A DNA stretch of 37,142 bases from contig NZ_RSEJ01000016.1 in the NCBI RefSeq assembly GCF_009910675.1, positions 96,165 to 133,306 on the forward strand, given 5' to 3'. Shown in pieces: positions 1 through 8,433 of this stretch. How positions within the stretch are numbered: the first letter of the stretch is position 1; each line of letters begins with the position of its first letter. The stretch is from Photobacterium alginatilyticum. Its GTDB lineage: Bacteria > Pseudomonadota > Gammaproteobacteria > Enterobacterales > Vibrionaceae. A model generated the notes under the pieces. The model made no database searches, was not told the origin of the DNA, and saw only the letters and a list, made by a program, of their open reading frames with translations. A program made the position numbers and the translations under genes.

Positions 1-1
1 A

Positions 2-87
2 TGGTGGAGGGAGATGGATTCGAACCATCGAAGGCGGAGCCGTCAGATTTACAGTCTGATCCCTTTGGCCACTCGGGAACCCCTCCA
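2..87 (-). tRNA. tRNA-Tyr (anticodon GUA), copy 3 of the array
   Basis: Read on the minus strand this is an 86-nt class II tRNA. It starts TGGAGGGGTTCCCGAGTGG, has the anticodon loop CTGTAAATC (anticodon GTA), a long variable arm, the T-loop GGTTCGAATCC and an encoded CCA end. The acceptor stem pairs over 7 bp (TGGAGGG with CCCTCCA). It is the most promoter-distal of three copies transcribed right to left. The array may continue beyond the left window edge, where its terminator must also lie. Confidence 0.97.
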
Positions 88-165
88 CGGGGTGTTGCTA
101 GTTGTTGGCTTTCAAAGCCAGAAAACTGCCGGCCACTCTAACGAGGTAGACAATTTTCAAAATAA

Positions 166-251
166 TGGTGGAGGGAGATGGATTCGAACCATCGAAGGCG
201 GAGCCGTCAGATTTACAGTCTGATCCCTTTGGCCACTCGGGAACCCCTCCA
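166..251 (-). tRNA. tRNA-Tyr (anticodon GUA), copy 2 of the array
   Basis: This 86-nt gene is identical to the leftmost copy. The spacer on its right (252-341) and the spacer 88-165 both begin CGGGGTGTTGCT and both end with TTTCAA followed shortly by AATAA. The array therefore looks like a tandem duplication of gene plus spacer. Co-transcription with its neighbours is inferred from spacing and the absence of internal terminators. Confidence 0.97.
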
Positions 252-341
252 CGGGGTGTTGCTTTGGCAACAAGCCATCAAAGCTTGTTTAGGCCGGAAA
301 GATGTACCTTACAACAAATAAGGAACAGCTTTCAAGAATAA

Positions 342-427
342 TGGTGGAGGGAGATGGATTCGAACCATCGAAGGCAGAGCCGTCAGATTTACAGTCTGAT
401 CCCTTTGGCCACTCGGGAACCCCTCCA
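342..427 (-). tRNA. tRNA-Tyr (anticodon GUA), copy 1 of the array
   Basis: This is the promoter-proximal copy of the array. It has the same length and anticodon as the other two but differs by one base in the variable arm: the plus strand reads AAGGCAGAGCC here and AAGGCGGAGCC in the others. The change weakens one variable-arm pair from G-C to a wobble or mismatch and should not alter decoding of UAU/UAC codons. Confidence 0.97.
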
Positions 428-441
428 CAAGTGCGGAGCGG

Positions 442-469
442 ATAATATCAAACATTACGTTGCTGTAAA
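442..469 (-). promoter_or_regulatory. Promoter of the tRNA-Tyr array
   Basis: Read on the minus strand there is a -35 TTTACA (464-469), a 16-bp spacer and a -10 TATTAT (442-447). A GC-rich stretch, CCGCTCCGC, follows just before the tRNA. Strong sigma-70 boxes with a GC-rich discriminator are typical of stringently controlled stable-RNA promoters. The rest of 428-662 must also hold the plus-strand promoter of the efflux operon, for which I see no clear boxes. Confidence 0.7.
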
Positions 470-662
470 CCCTTTTCCTGCGAAATTCTGTCTGCCTGCT
501 GTAATTTTCATCATATTGTTGCTTGTCAGGACATTACCGCCGATTTGTTCGTATCAGGTTCCGGACTAATGAACGTATTATTGCGTAACTTTACATTTCT
601 TTACCCCGTTTGCGCTCTGGTTTCGATATTATTCAACCAGTTTTCTTTAGGCGTTTTTTATC

Positions 663-1748
663 ATGAAAAAAATCCTCGTAGCAGCATTGGTTACCGCTGC
701 TCTGTCCGGTGGTGGTTTTTTGTATTTTCAGGGCGAGTCTCATGCGGCAGAGAAAAAAGCCGCCCCGGGGGCGGGCAGGTTTATCCCGGTGACAACCGGG
801 GAGGTATCTTCTCATCCGGTTGCCCAGTCGCTGTCATTGATCGGTAAATTGGAAGCTCAGCGCTCGGTAAATGTTGCTACTCAGGTTGCGGCTAAGGTCG
901 ATAGTATTGTGGTTGGTGTCAATAATAAGGTGACCAAGGGCGATTTGCTGGTTCAGCTTGATGATGCCAAGGCGCGGGCGGCTTACGAAGAGGCATTGGC
1001 ATATTTGAATGATGAAAAGCGTAAATTAAATGAGTTCAAAAGTCTGGTGAAGCGTGGCGCCATTACCCAAACTGAAATCGATGCCCAGCAGGCTAGTGTT
1101 AATATTGCCGATGCCAGACTGAAAGCGGCGAAAGCCGAACTTGATGATCATGCCATTCACGCCCCTTTCGCCGGTACCGTCGGACTGATTGATATCAGCC
1201 CGGGCCACATGTTGACGGTTGGCAGCGAGCTATTTTCTCTTGATGATCTATCTTCGATGCGTCTCGATATCCAGGTACCCGAGCAGTACCTCTCCTTTAT
1301 GAGTGAGGGAATGTCAGTCACGGCCACCAGTCAGGCATGGCCCGGACGTGAGTTTATGGGAGAGATCCAAGCTATCGATTCCCGGGTGCAGGCAGACTCG
1401 CTCAATATCAAGGTGCGGGTAAATATTGACAATGCTGACAACAAGTTAAAGCCGGGCATGCTGATGGCGGCAAACATTGGTTTCACACCACATGATGCGG
1501 CCATTATTCCGGTACAGGCACTGGAGTATTCCGGTACCAAGCGCTTTGTCTACCTGGTGGACGAGCAAAATATCGCCCGCCGCACCGAGGTAACCCTCGG
1601 GGCCCGTGTCGAGAACGAGGTTGTGATTGAGTCCGGCATTAATATTGGCGATCGTATTGTTGTCCAGGGGTTGGTTAACATGCGTGACGGCTCCAAGGTC
1701 AATGATTTAACCGCAAAGAAGCCGCTTAAATCAGGAGACAGTGCCTAA
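663..1748 (+). CDS. RND efflux periplasmic adaptor (membrane fusion protein)
   Basis: This 361-residue protein has an N-terminal hydrophobic signal or anchor (residues 4-21). A split biotinyl-lipoyl domain follows, with LEAQRSVNVATQVAAKV at about 60-80 and HAPFAGTVGLIDISPG at about 168-183. A coiled-coil hairpin of about 60 residues, rich in Ala, Lys and Glu, lies between the halves. Beta-barrel and membrane-proximal domains follow. Adaptors of this family bridge an inner-membrane RND pump to a TolC-type channel. The stop codon overlaps the pump start (TAATG), so the two are translationally coupled. No outer-membrane channel gene or regulator is beside it, so TolC is presumably supplied from elsewhere. 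The ATG at 663 is chosen because it gives a proper signal sequence; its ribosome site is weak. Substrates cannot be told from sequence. Confidence 0.9.
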   Translation: MKKILVAALVTAALSGGGFLYFQGESHAAEKKAAPGAGRFIPVTTGEVSSHPVAQSLSLIGKLEAQRSVNVATQVAAKVDSIVVGVNNKVTKGDLLVQLDDAKARAAYEEALAYLNDEKRKLNEFKSLVKRGAITQTEIDAQQASVNIADARLKAAKAELDDHAIHAPFAGTVGLIDISPGHMLTVGSELFSLDDLSSMRLDIQVPEQYLSFMSEGMSVTATSQAWPGREFMGEIQAIDSRVQADSLNIKVRVNIDNADNKLKPGMLMAANIGFTPHDAAIIPVQALEYSGTKRFVYLVDEQNIARRTEVTLGARVENEVVIESGINIGDRIVVQGLVNMRDGSKVNDLTAKKPLKSGDSA

Positions 1749-4700
1749 TGTGGTTATCAGATGTCTCGGTTAAGCGTCCGGTTGTCGCTATTGTTTTAAG
1801 TTTGTTGCTGTGTGTCTTCGGTATTGTTTCTTTTACCAAGCTATCGGTTCGGGAAATGCCGGATGTTGAAAACCCCGTGGTCAGTATCTCGACGCGCTAT
1901 GAAGGGGCCTCGGCAACCATTATGGAAAGCCGGATCACCACGGTACTGGAAGATCAGCTGTCGGGGATCAGCGGGATTGACAGTATTACGTCAACGACCC
2001 GTAACGGTATCTCGCGGATCAAGATTGAGTTCGAGATGGGCTGGAACCTGACCGAAGGCGTCAGTGATGTTCGTGATGCGGTTTCACGGGCACAGCGAAG
2101 TTTGCCGGATGAAGCCGACGATCCTGTGGTATCGAAAGACAATGGTTCCGATGAACCGGCGCTGTATATCAACCTGACCTCTAGCATCATGGATCGGACC
2201 CAGCTAACAGACTATGCCGAGCGGGTGCTGATGGACCGCTTTAGCCTCATCAACGGTGTCAGCTCGGTGCAGCTAAGCGGTGCCCTGTATCGGGTTATGT
2301 ATGTAAAGCTGATGCCGGAGCAGATGGCCGGTCGCGGGGTGACAACCAAAGATATCGTCAGTGCCCTTAATAGCGAGAATGTCGAACTGCCGGGCGGGGA
2401 GGTACGTAATGATACGACAACCATGTCGGTACGGACCGCGCGCCTGTACCGGACGCCTGATGACTTTGCCTACCTGGTTGTTCGTACGTCCGATGATGGA
2501 ACGCCGATTTATCTTAAAGATGTCGCCAAGGTGTCGATTGGTGCCCAGAACGAGAACGCGACGTTCAAAAATAACGGTGTCTCTAACCTCAGTTTAGGCA
2601 TGGTTACCATGACAGATGCCAACCCGCTGAATGTGGCTGCTGATGTTCATGCCGAAGTTGAGCGGATGCAACGCTTTATCCCCGAAGGGACCTCGCTGTA
2701 TGTCGATTACGATTCCACGGTGTTTATCGACCGTTCGATCAGCGAAGTTTATAGCACCCTGTTTGTCACCGGTATGTTGGTGGTATTGGTACTCTATATC
2801 TTCATCGGGCAGGCAAGGGCGACCTTGATCCCTGCGATCACCGTACCGGTCTCACTGATATCTGCCTTTATGGTGGCCTACTTCTTGGGTTTCTCAATCA
2901 ACCTGCTGACGCTGATGGCGCTGATCTTGGCTATCGGACTCGTCGTCGATGACGCCATTGTGGTGGTGGAGAACATCTATCACCATATTGAAAAGGGCGA
3001 GCCGCCGCTGCTGGCAGCGTACAAAGGAACACGTGAAGTTGGCTTCGCCGTGGTGGCCACAACCGTTGTGTTGGTAATGGTCTTCCTGCCTATTTCCTTT
3101 ATGGACGGTATGGTCGGCCCGCTGTTTACCGAGTTCTCGGTATTGTTGGCGGTTGCGGTTATCTTCTCGTCTCTGGTTGCCCTGACGCTGAGTCCGGTGC
3201 TGGGCAGCAAGCTGCTGAAGGCCAACGTGAAGCCAGGCAAGTTTAACCGTTGGGTCGACGGGATGTTCGGCAGGCTGGAGGCGAGATACCGCCAGGTGGT
3301 GACATATTCGGTGCGCTACCGATATATTGCTCCTCTGATTGTATTGGGTTTCATTGGTTTGAGCGCTGTGCTGATGAAGTCGGTGCCTTCTCAGCTGGCA
3401 CCGCAGGAAGATCGCGGGGTGATTTTTGCCTTTGTCAAAGGGGCAGAAGGGACCAGCTATAACCGTATGGTTGGCAATGTCGAAGAAGTTGAGCGCCGAC
3501 TGCTGCCGATGGTGGGTGAGGGCGTGATTAAGTCTCTGTCGATCCAGACGCCGGCTTTTGGCGGTAGTGCCGGGGATCAGACCGGCTTTGTGATCATGGC
3601 GCTGGAGAACTGGGAAGATCGCAGCGTTTCGGCGACCGAAGCCCTTGGTATGGTGCGCAAGGCATTGCAGGGGATCCCGGATGTGCGTGTGTGGCCTTTC
3701 ATGCCGGGCTTTCGTGGTGGATCTTCCGAGCCGATCCAGTTTGTCCTTAACGGTGCAGACTATGATGAGCTGTTTCAGTGGGCAAGCCAGCTGATGGATA
3801 TTGCCGAAGCCAGTCCGATGATGGAGGGGGCCGATCTGGACTATGCCGAAACGACGCCTGAGCTGGTCGTTACCGTGAACCGCCAGCGTGCGGCAGAGCT
3901 GGGTATCCCGGTATCTGAGGTTGCCGAGACGCTTGAGATCATGCTGGGCGGTCGTACCGAAACCACCTTTGTTGATCGCGGTGAAGAATACGATGTCTAC
4001 CTGCGCGGTGATGAAAATAGCTTTAACAATGCAACAGATCTGAGCCAGATTTATGTCCGCGCCCGCTCCGGCCAGTTGATCACTCTGGAGTCTGTTGCTG
4101 AGGTTGAAGAAGTGGCATCGGCACAGAAATTGAGCCATAACCAGAAGCAGAAGTCGATCACCCTGAAAGCGAGTCTGGTGCCCGGTTATACCCTGGGCGA
4201 GGCGCTGGAATTTCTTGATGCCAAGGCACTGGAAATGCTGCCGAGCGATATCGTGATTGACTATGCCGGAGAATCAAAGGATTTCCGTGAAAACCAGAGC
4301 AGCATCCTGCTGGTGTTTGGTCTGGCGTTGCTGGTGGCCTATTTGGTATTGGCTGCCCAGTTCGAAAGCTTTATCAATCCGATGGTGGTGATGCTGACCG
4401 TACCGATGGGGATCTTCGGTGGTCTGGCGGGGCTGTTGATCTTAAACCAGAGCCTGAATATTTTCAGCCAGATCGGGATGATTATGCTGATTGGGATGGT
4501 GACCAAGAACGGTATCCTGATTGTCGAGTTTGCCAACCAGCTACGTGACAAGGGGGTGGCCTTCGAGCAGGCGATTATTGATGCCTCGGAGCGCCGATTG
4601 CGTCCGATCCTGATGACAGCATTTACCACCTTGTTTGGTTCTGTCCCTTTGATCTTATCGACAGGGGCGGGGGCTGAAAGCCGGATTGCCGTGGGTACGG

Positions 4701-4885
4701 TCGTCTTCTTCGGTATGGCGTTTGCCACCTTTGTGACCCTGTTGGTGATCCCTGCGATGTATCGCTTGATGTCGGAGAAAACTGCATCACCGGGTCATGT
4801 TGCCGAACAGCTTGAAAAAGCCCTCCAGCAAGATTATGTCGGTCGCTCGAATCATGGCGAGCTGCCGACAGCAAAAGAGAGCTAA
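1748..4885 (+). CDS. RND-family multidrug efflux pump, inner-membrane transporter
   Basis: At 1,045 residues this is the usual length for a hydrophobe/amphiphile RND pump. It opens with MWLSDVSVKRPVVAIVLSL, typical of the family. It has two sets of transmembrane segments around two large periplasmic loops. The proton-relay residues are present: D401-D402 in GLVVDDAIVVVEN (TM4) and K920 in GMVTKNGILIVEF (TM10). The family uses the proton-motive force to expel drugs, detergents or bile-like amphiphiles from the periplasm and outer leaflet. It is the second gene of a two-gene operon and is followed at once by a strong terminator. It resembles the Vibrio Vex/Vme pumps with adaptor-pump pairs, but I cannot assign a specific member. 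All key residues are intact, so it should be functional. Confidence 0.93.
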   Translation: MWLSDVSVKRPVVAIVLSLLLCVFGIVSFTKLSVREMPDVENPVVSISTRYEGASATIMESRITTVLEDQLSGISGIDSITSTTRNGISRIKIEFEMGWNLTEGVSDVRDAVSRAQRSLPDEADDPVVSKDNGSDEPALYINLTSSIMDRTQLTDYAERVLMDRFSLINGVSSVQLSGALYRVMYVKLMPEQMAGRGVTTKDIVSALNSENVELPGGEVRNDTTTMSVRTARLYRTPDDFAYLVVRTSDDGTPIYLKDVAKVSIGAQNENATFKNNGVSNLSLGMVTMTDANPLNVAADVHAEVERMQRFIPEGTSLYVDYDSTVFIDRSISEVYSTLFVTGMLVVLVLYIFIGQARATLIPAITVPVSLISAFMVAYFLGFSINLLTLMALILAIGLVVDDAIVVVENIYHHIEKGEPPLLAAYKGTREVGFAVVATTVVLVMVFLPISFMDGMVGPLFTEFSVLLAVAVIFSSLVALTLSPVLGSKLLKANVKPGKFNRWVDGMFGRLEARYRQVVTYSVRYRYIAPLIVLGFIGLSAVLMKSVPSQLAPQEDRGVIFAFVKGAEGTSYNRMVGNVEEVERRLLPMVGEGVIKSLSIQTPAFGGSAGDQTGFVIMALENWEDRSVSATEALGMVRKALQGIPDVRVWPFMPGFRGGSSEPIQFVLNGADYDELFQWASQLMDIAEASPMMEGADLDYAETTPELVVTVNRQRAAELGIPVSEVAETLEIMLGGRTETTFVDRGEEYDVYLRGDENSFNNATDLSQIYVRARSGQLITLESVAEVEEVASAQKLSHNQKQKSITLKASLVPGYTLGEALEFLDAKALEMLPSDIVIDYAGESKDFRENQSSILLVFGLALLVAYLVLAAQFESFINPMVVMLTVPMGIFGGLAGLLILNQSLNIFSQIGMIMLIGMVTKNGILIVEFANQLRDKGVAFEQAIIDASERRLRPILMTAFTTLFGSVPLILSTGAGAESRIAVGTVVFFGMAFATFVTLLVIPAMYRLMSEKTASPGHVAEQLEKALQQDYVGRSNHGELPTAKES

Positions 4886-4917
4886 TAGCTTTTGGCGCTG
4901 TTCTTTGACTGAAACGA

Positions 4918-4942
4918 AACCGCCCATCCGGGCGGTTTTTTT
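4918..4942 (+). terminator. Rho-independent terminator of the RND operon
   Basis: An 8-bp stem AACCGCCC/GGGCGGTT with loop ATCC is followed by a run of T residues. It lies 33 bp after the pump stop codon. Confidence 0.92.
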
Positions 4943-5055
4943 CGCTATTAAACATAATTTCTTTTCCAGCACCCTGCGGGGTTGGTAGAATTAGGGAGTA
5001 TAGCCAACTAACTGACCTTGATCGCGTTGTGAAACGCATAGCAAAGAAGAACACC

Positions 5056-6171
5056 ATGTCTCAGAATCAGCCTCAGAATTCAACTGACAATGCCGACCAG
5101 AACCAGGCAAAAGCAGTACGTTTAAACAAATTTATCAGTGATACGGGCTTTTGCTCACGCCGTGAGGCGGACAAGCTTATTGATCAAGGCCGAGTGACCA
5201 TCAATGGCCAAGAGCCGGAAATGGGCATGAAAGTACAACCGGGCGACGAAGTACTGGTCGATGACCGGCCTTTGCGTGCCAAAGAAAAGCCAATTTATAT
5301 TGCGCTTAACAAGCCGACAGGCATAACCTGTACTACCGAGCGTCATATAAAAGATAATATTGTCGATTTTATTGGCCACCGTAAGCGTATCTTCCCGATT
5401 GGTCGCCTCGATAAGCCATCAGACGGTCTGATTTTCCTGACCAACGACGGCGACATCGTCAATAAAATCTTGCGTGCGGGTAACTCGCACGAGAAAGAGT
5501 ATGTGGTGCGGGTAGACAAGCCGATCACCCAGGAATTTATCGACAAGATGGCCTCGGGTGTCGCAATCCTCGACACTGTCACCTTGCCATGTAAAGTCAC
5601 CAAGGAAACGACCTATTCGTTCCGAATTGTGCTGACCCAGGGGCTGAACCGCCAGATCCGCCGTATGTGTGAAGCACTGGGTTATGACGTGTTCAAGTTG
5701 CGCCGTGTTCGTATTATGAATATCAGCATTGACGGGCTGCCGAATGGGAAATGGCGTTACCTGACAGATGCAGAAATTGCTGAAATCCATAGCCTGATTT
5801 CTGATTCCTGCGGTACTGAGGAAGCCTCGCAGGTCGACGGTAAAGGCAAGTCCATCAAAAAAGCGACGGATGCCAAGCTGTTTGACAGTCGTCAGCAAGA
5901 TGCAGCAGAGCGTAATGGCGGCAAGATCCAGTACAAAACTTACAAGGGCAAAGGCGAGTTTAACCGCAAGCGCCGTTCAGGCGAGCAAGAGGATTCACGC
6001 TCAGACGACCGCCGGGGCTCTCGTCCGGGGCGTGGCAACAAGCCTAGCCACAATAAGTCAGGCCAAGGTAAATCAGGCGGCGGCAGACCAAGCCGTGACA
6101 ACGACTTCTCTCGTGACCGAAATTCTGGCTCGAGCGGCATCAAGAAGTGGAAGTCGAAAAAAGACGTCTAG
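5056..6171 (+). CDS. rluF: 23S rRNA (and tRNA-Tyr) pseudouridine synthase RluF
   Basis: This 371-residue protein has an N-terminal S4 RNA-binding domain (about 15-65, [20 protein letters not shown]) and an RsuA/RluB-E-F catalytic domain. The conserved [10 protein letters not shown] motif contains the catalytic Asp119, and [18 protein letters not shown] gives the family's second signature. E. coli RluF makes pseudouridine 2604 in 23S rRNA and also pseudouridine 35 in tRNA-Tyr. I chose the ATG at 5056 because AAAGAAGA lies just upstream and it aligns with the family; an in-frame GTG at 5029 would add nine residues. The C-terminal tail from about residue 245 is long, basic and low-complexity (Arg, Gly, Ser, Lys), making this protein roughly 80 residues longer than the E. 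coli enzyme. RluB, RluE or RsuA are less likely because of the tight [11 protein letters not shown] and [10 protein letters not shown] context. Confidence 0.85.
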   Translation: MSQNQPQNSTDNADQNQAKAVRLNKFISDTGFCSRREADKLIDQGRVTINGQEPEMGMKVQPGDEVLVDDRPLRAKEKPIYIALNKPTGITCTTERHIKDNIVDFIGHRKRIFPIGRLDKPSDGLIFLTNDGDIVNKILRAGNSHEKEYVVRVDKPITQEFIDKMASGVAILDTVTLPCKVTKETTYSFRIVLTQGLNRQIRRMCEALGYDVFKLRRVRIMNISIDGLPNGKWRYLTDAEIAEIHSLISDSCGTEEASQVDGKGKSIKKATDAKLFDSRQQDAAERNGGKIQYKTYKGKGEFNRKRRSGEQEDSRSDDRRGSRPGRGNKPSHNKSGQGKSGGGRPSRDNDFSRDRNSGSSGIKKWKSKKDV

Positions 6172-6188
6172 TCCTGCCTTTCTGTTTG

Positions 6189-6216
6189 TATAGCGAGAGA
6201 GGCTTCTCTCGCTATA
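6189..6216 (+). terminator. Hairpin terminator after rluF
   Basis: A perfect 12-bp stem TATAGCGAGAGA/TCTCTCGCTATA with loop GGCT begins 17 bp after the rluF stop. The following T-run is poor (TTCCC), so termination may be partial. The rest of the gap up to 6394 should contain the aroC promoter; no convincing boxes were found. Confidence 0.6.
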
Positions 6217-6394
6217 TTCCCACCTCATTTCCCCTCAATATTTTAATTGCCGGTAAGTAAGCGTATTTCCCCTCTTGCATTCCCTGCGACTAATTTGCAC
6301 TATGTACTCATTAACAAAGACACAACTATGAACATACCAGCAAGATAAATGTTGCTCGGGTATATCTGAAGCATCGAAAAGAACAGAGGAAGTA

Positions 6395-7480
6395 ATGGCA
6401 GGCAATACGATAGGACAACTTTTTCGCGTCACTACCTTTGGTGAAAGCCATGGCCTGGCACTGGGCTGCATTATTGATGGCTGTCCCCCGGGACTGGCAC
6501 TGACTGAAGCGGATATGCAGCATGATCTGGACCGACGCCGTCCGGGCACTTCCAAGTACACAACCCAGCGTCGCGAACCCGATGAAGTAAAGATTCTGTC
6601 TGGCGTCTTTGAAGGTCAGACTACCGGTACCTCGATTGGTTTGCTGATCGAGAACACCGATCAGCGTTCGAAAGATTACTCCAACATCAAGGATAAGTTC
6701 CGCCCGGGACACGCCGACTACACATACCACCAGAAGTACGGTGTCCGTGACTACCGTGGCGGTGGTCGCTCATCAGCCCGCGAAACGGCGATGCGTGTAG
6801 CCGCTGGCGCTGTGGCCAAGAAGTACCTGAAACAAGTGCATGGTATTGAAGTGCGTGCTTATCTTTCTCAGATGGGTGATGTCACCATTGATAAGGTTGA
6901 CTGGGATCAGATTGAGCAGAATGCGTTTTTCTGTCCGGATGCCGACAAGGTCGAGGCCTTTGACGAGCTGATCCGCAAACTGAAGAAAGAAGGCGACTCC
7001 ATCGGCGCCAAGCTGACAGTGGTTGCCTGCAATGTCCCTGTGGGCCTGGGTGAGCCTGTTTTTGATCGCCTTGATGCCGACATTGCCCACTCGCTTATGA
7101 GTATCAATGCGGTGAAAGGGGTTGAGATTGGTGATGGTTTTGACGTGGTTGAGCAGCGCGGCAGCGAGCATCGTGATGCGATGACGCCGGAGGGTTTCAA
7201 GACCAACCATGCTGGCGGTATTTTGGGTGGTATCTCATCGGGTCAGGATGTGGTCGCGCATATTGCCCTGAAGCCGACATCGAGTATTACTGTGCCGGGT
7301 GAAACGATCAATCGCCAGGGCGAAAGTACGGAAGTGATCACCAAAGGCCGCCATGATCCGTGTGTGGGTATCCGCGCGGTACCGATTGCCGAGGCAATGC
7401 TGGCGATCACCTTAATGGATCACCTGTTGCGCCATCGCGGTCAGAATGCCGATGTGGTGACAGAAACACCGAAAATCTGA
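6395..7480 (+). CDS. aroC: Chorismate synthase
   Basis: AroC makes chorismate from 5-enolpyruvylshikimate 3-phosphate using reduced FMN, the last common step of aromatic amino acid, folate and ubiquinone synthesis. The 361-residue length matches the family. Signatures include [21 protein letters not shown] near the start, the [14 protein letters not shown] stretch, [11 protein letters not shown] and, near the end, [18 protein letters not shown] good ribosome site, GAGGAAG, precedes the ATG. In E. coli aroC directly follows prmB. Here it stands alone, and prmB is about 14 kb away at the far end of a block that carries the fad genes. Confidence 0.97.
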   Translation: MAGNTIGQLFRVTTFGESHGLALGCIIDGCPPGLALTEADMQHDLDRRRPGTSKYTTQRREPDEVKILSGVFEGQTTGTSIGLLIENTDQRSKDYSNIKDKFRPGHADYTYHQKYGVRDYRGGGRSSARETAMRVAAGAVAKKYLKQVHGIEVRAYLSQMGDVTIDKVDWDQIEQNAFFCPDADKVEAFDELIRKLKKEGDSIGAKLTVVACNVPVGLGEPVFDRLDADIAHSLMSINAVKGVEIGDGFDVVEQRGSEHRDAMTPEGFKTNHAGGILGGISSGQDVVAHIALKPTSSITVPGETINRQGESTEVITKGRHDPCVGIRAVPIAEAMLAITLMDHLLRHRGQNADVVTETPKI

Positions 7481-7500
7481 TCATTATCGATTTGGAATCA

Positions 7501-7533
7501 AAAAAGCGAGAGGTGTTGAGCCTCTCGCTTTTT
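7501..7533. terminator. Bidirectional terminator between aroC and the TRIC-family gene
   Basis: A 13-bp perfect stem AAAAAGCGAGAGG/CCTCTCGCTTTTT with a 7-nt loop carries A- and T-runs on both sides. It serves aroC on the plus strand and the convergent gene at 7573-8220. Confidence 0.92.
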
Positions 7534-7572
7534 GTTTGCCTGCATATCCGACGGAATGCCTGAACTGGGTTG

Positions 7573-8220
7573 TCAGGGTTGTGAATCGAGCTCTTTGGGT
7601 TCAACCTTGCCGACTTCTTCGAACTTGAATATCGGCAGGCGCCAGCCAAACTGCACGGCAGCAACGCGTACCGTAAAGCCGACAACCAGAGTCGCAATCG
7701 TCGTTATTGTTTCCGGTACGGCAAAATACATCATTGCGTAATACATTCCACCTGCCATGAATGCGACAGATGCATACAGCTCTTTATGCAGCACCATGGG
7801 GGTACGACGACAGATTAAGTCCCGTAGCAACCCACCGAAAACGCCAGTCACCACGGCGGCCACGATACAGATAAGCGGAGACAGCTCCATATCCATGGCT
7901 ACCCGGCAGCCGATGATACTAAATACAATCAGCCCCAGAGAATCGAGCAGAACAAATACCTTGTGAAAGCGAACAACCTGAGGGGCCACCATAGTTGTAA
8001 ACAACCCAGCCAGGCAAGTAATCGCAAGGTATTGGGGATTTGCCACCCAGCCGAGCGGGTAGTGGCCCAGTAAGATATCGCGTACTGTACCGCCGCCGAT
8101 TGCAGTCGCGCTGGCAACCAGCATGACCCCGAACCAGTCCATATGACGCTTGCCAGCAGCCAGTGCGCCGGTCATTGCCTCGGCAGTTATTCCGATGATG
8201 TATAGTGTTGTTAAAAGCAT
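7573..8220 (-). CDS. TRIC-family (UPF0126) membrane protein, YadS/YicG type
   Basis: This 215-residue protein is made almost wholly of hydrophobic segments, about seven predicted. It carries the two internally repeated glycine motifs of the family: ASATAIGGGTVRDILLGHYP near residue 40 and VVTGVFGGLLRDLICRRTPM near residue 125. Bacterial homologues of trimeric intracellular cation channels have this two-repeat build and conduct monovalent cations; the physiological role of the enterobacterial YadS and YicG proteins is not settled. The ATG at 8220 has no strong ribosome site, but the protein begins at the first membrane segment as expected. It is convergent with aroC and appears monocistronic. 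Confidence 0.85.
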   Translation of the reverse strand: MLLTTLYIIGITAEAMTGALAAGKRHMDWFGVMLVASATAIGGGTVRDILLGHYPLGWVANPQYLAITCLAGLFTTMVAPQVVRFHKVFVLLDSLGLIVFSIIGCRVAMDMELSPLICIVAAVVTGVFGGLLRDLICRRTPMVLHKELYASVAFMAGGMYYAMMYFAVPETITTIATLVVGFTVRVAAVQFGWRLPIFKFEEVGKVEPKELDSQP

Positions 8221-8344
8221 GAGAAAAATTGATGAAATACTAAGAATGCTAAGAAAGATGCGATTCTATGAGGCAATTTTTGTGACGTCGAATGAAATTT
8301 CTTTCTTTATGGATTAACTCAGTTCATGCATGAGATGCAAGCAA

Positions 8345-8375
8345 TAAAAAAGAGAGTGCATATCAATACACTCTC
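8345..8375 (-). terminator. Terminator of the first fadL gene
   Basis: Read on the minus strand this is a 7-bp stem GAGAGTG/CACTCTC with a 10-nt loop followed by TTTTTT. It lies about 60 bp after the fadL stop codon. Confidence 0.8.
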
Positions 8376-8396
8376 CTCATGGACGTAGCTAAGATC

Positions 8397-8424
8397 TAGT
8401 TTCTAGTTTCTAGTTTCTAGTTTC
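8397..8424. repeat. Four perfect tandem copies of a 7-bp unit (TAGTTTC, or GAAACTA on the fadL strand)
   Basis: Four uninterrupted copies of the 7-mer fill most of the fadL 3' untranslated region, between the stop codon at 8434 and the terminator. The same unit occurs 1.7 times before the prmB terminator at 22720. Period 7 is not a codon multiple and the units are identical, which suggests slippage or a recognised element. Confidence 0.95.
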
Positions 8425-8433
8425 AGCTTGTCA

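Noticed and set aside
88..165. Prophage attachment site at the tRNA-Tyr genes
   Set aside because: The repeated spacer segments are explained by tandem duplication of the tRNA unit; no integrase or partial tRNA copy lies nearby.
2894..4138. 414-residue open frame antisense to the RND pump gene
   Set aside because: It lies wholly within the pump gene on the other strand, has Gln/His/Arg-rich composition typical of a shadow frame, and has no ribosome site or family likeness.
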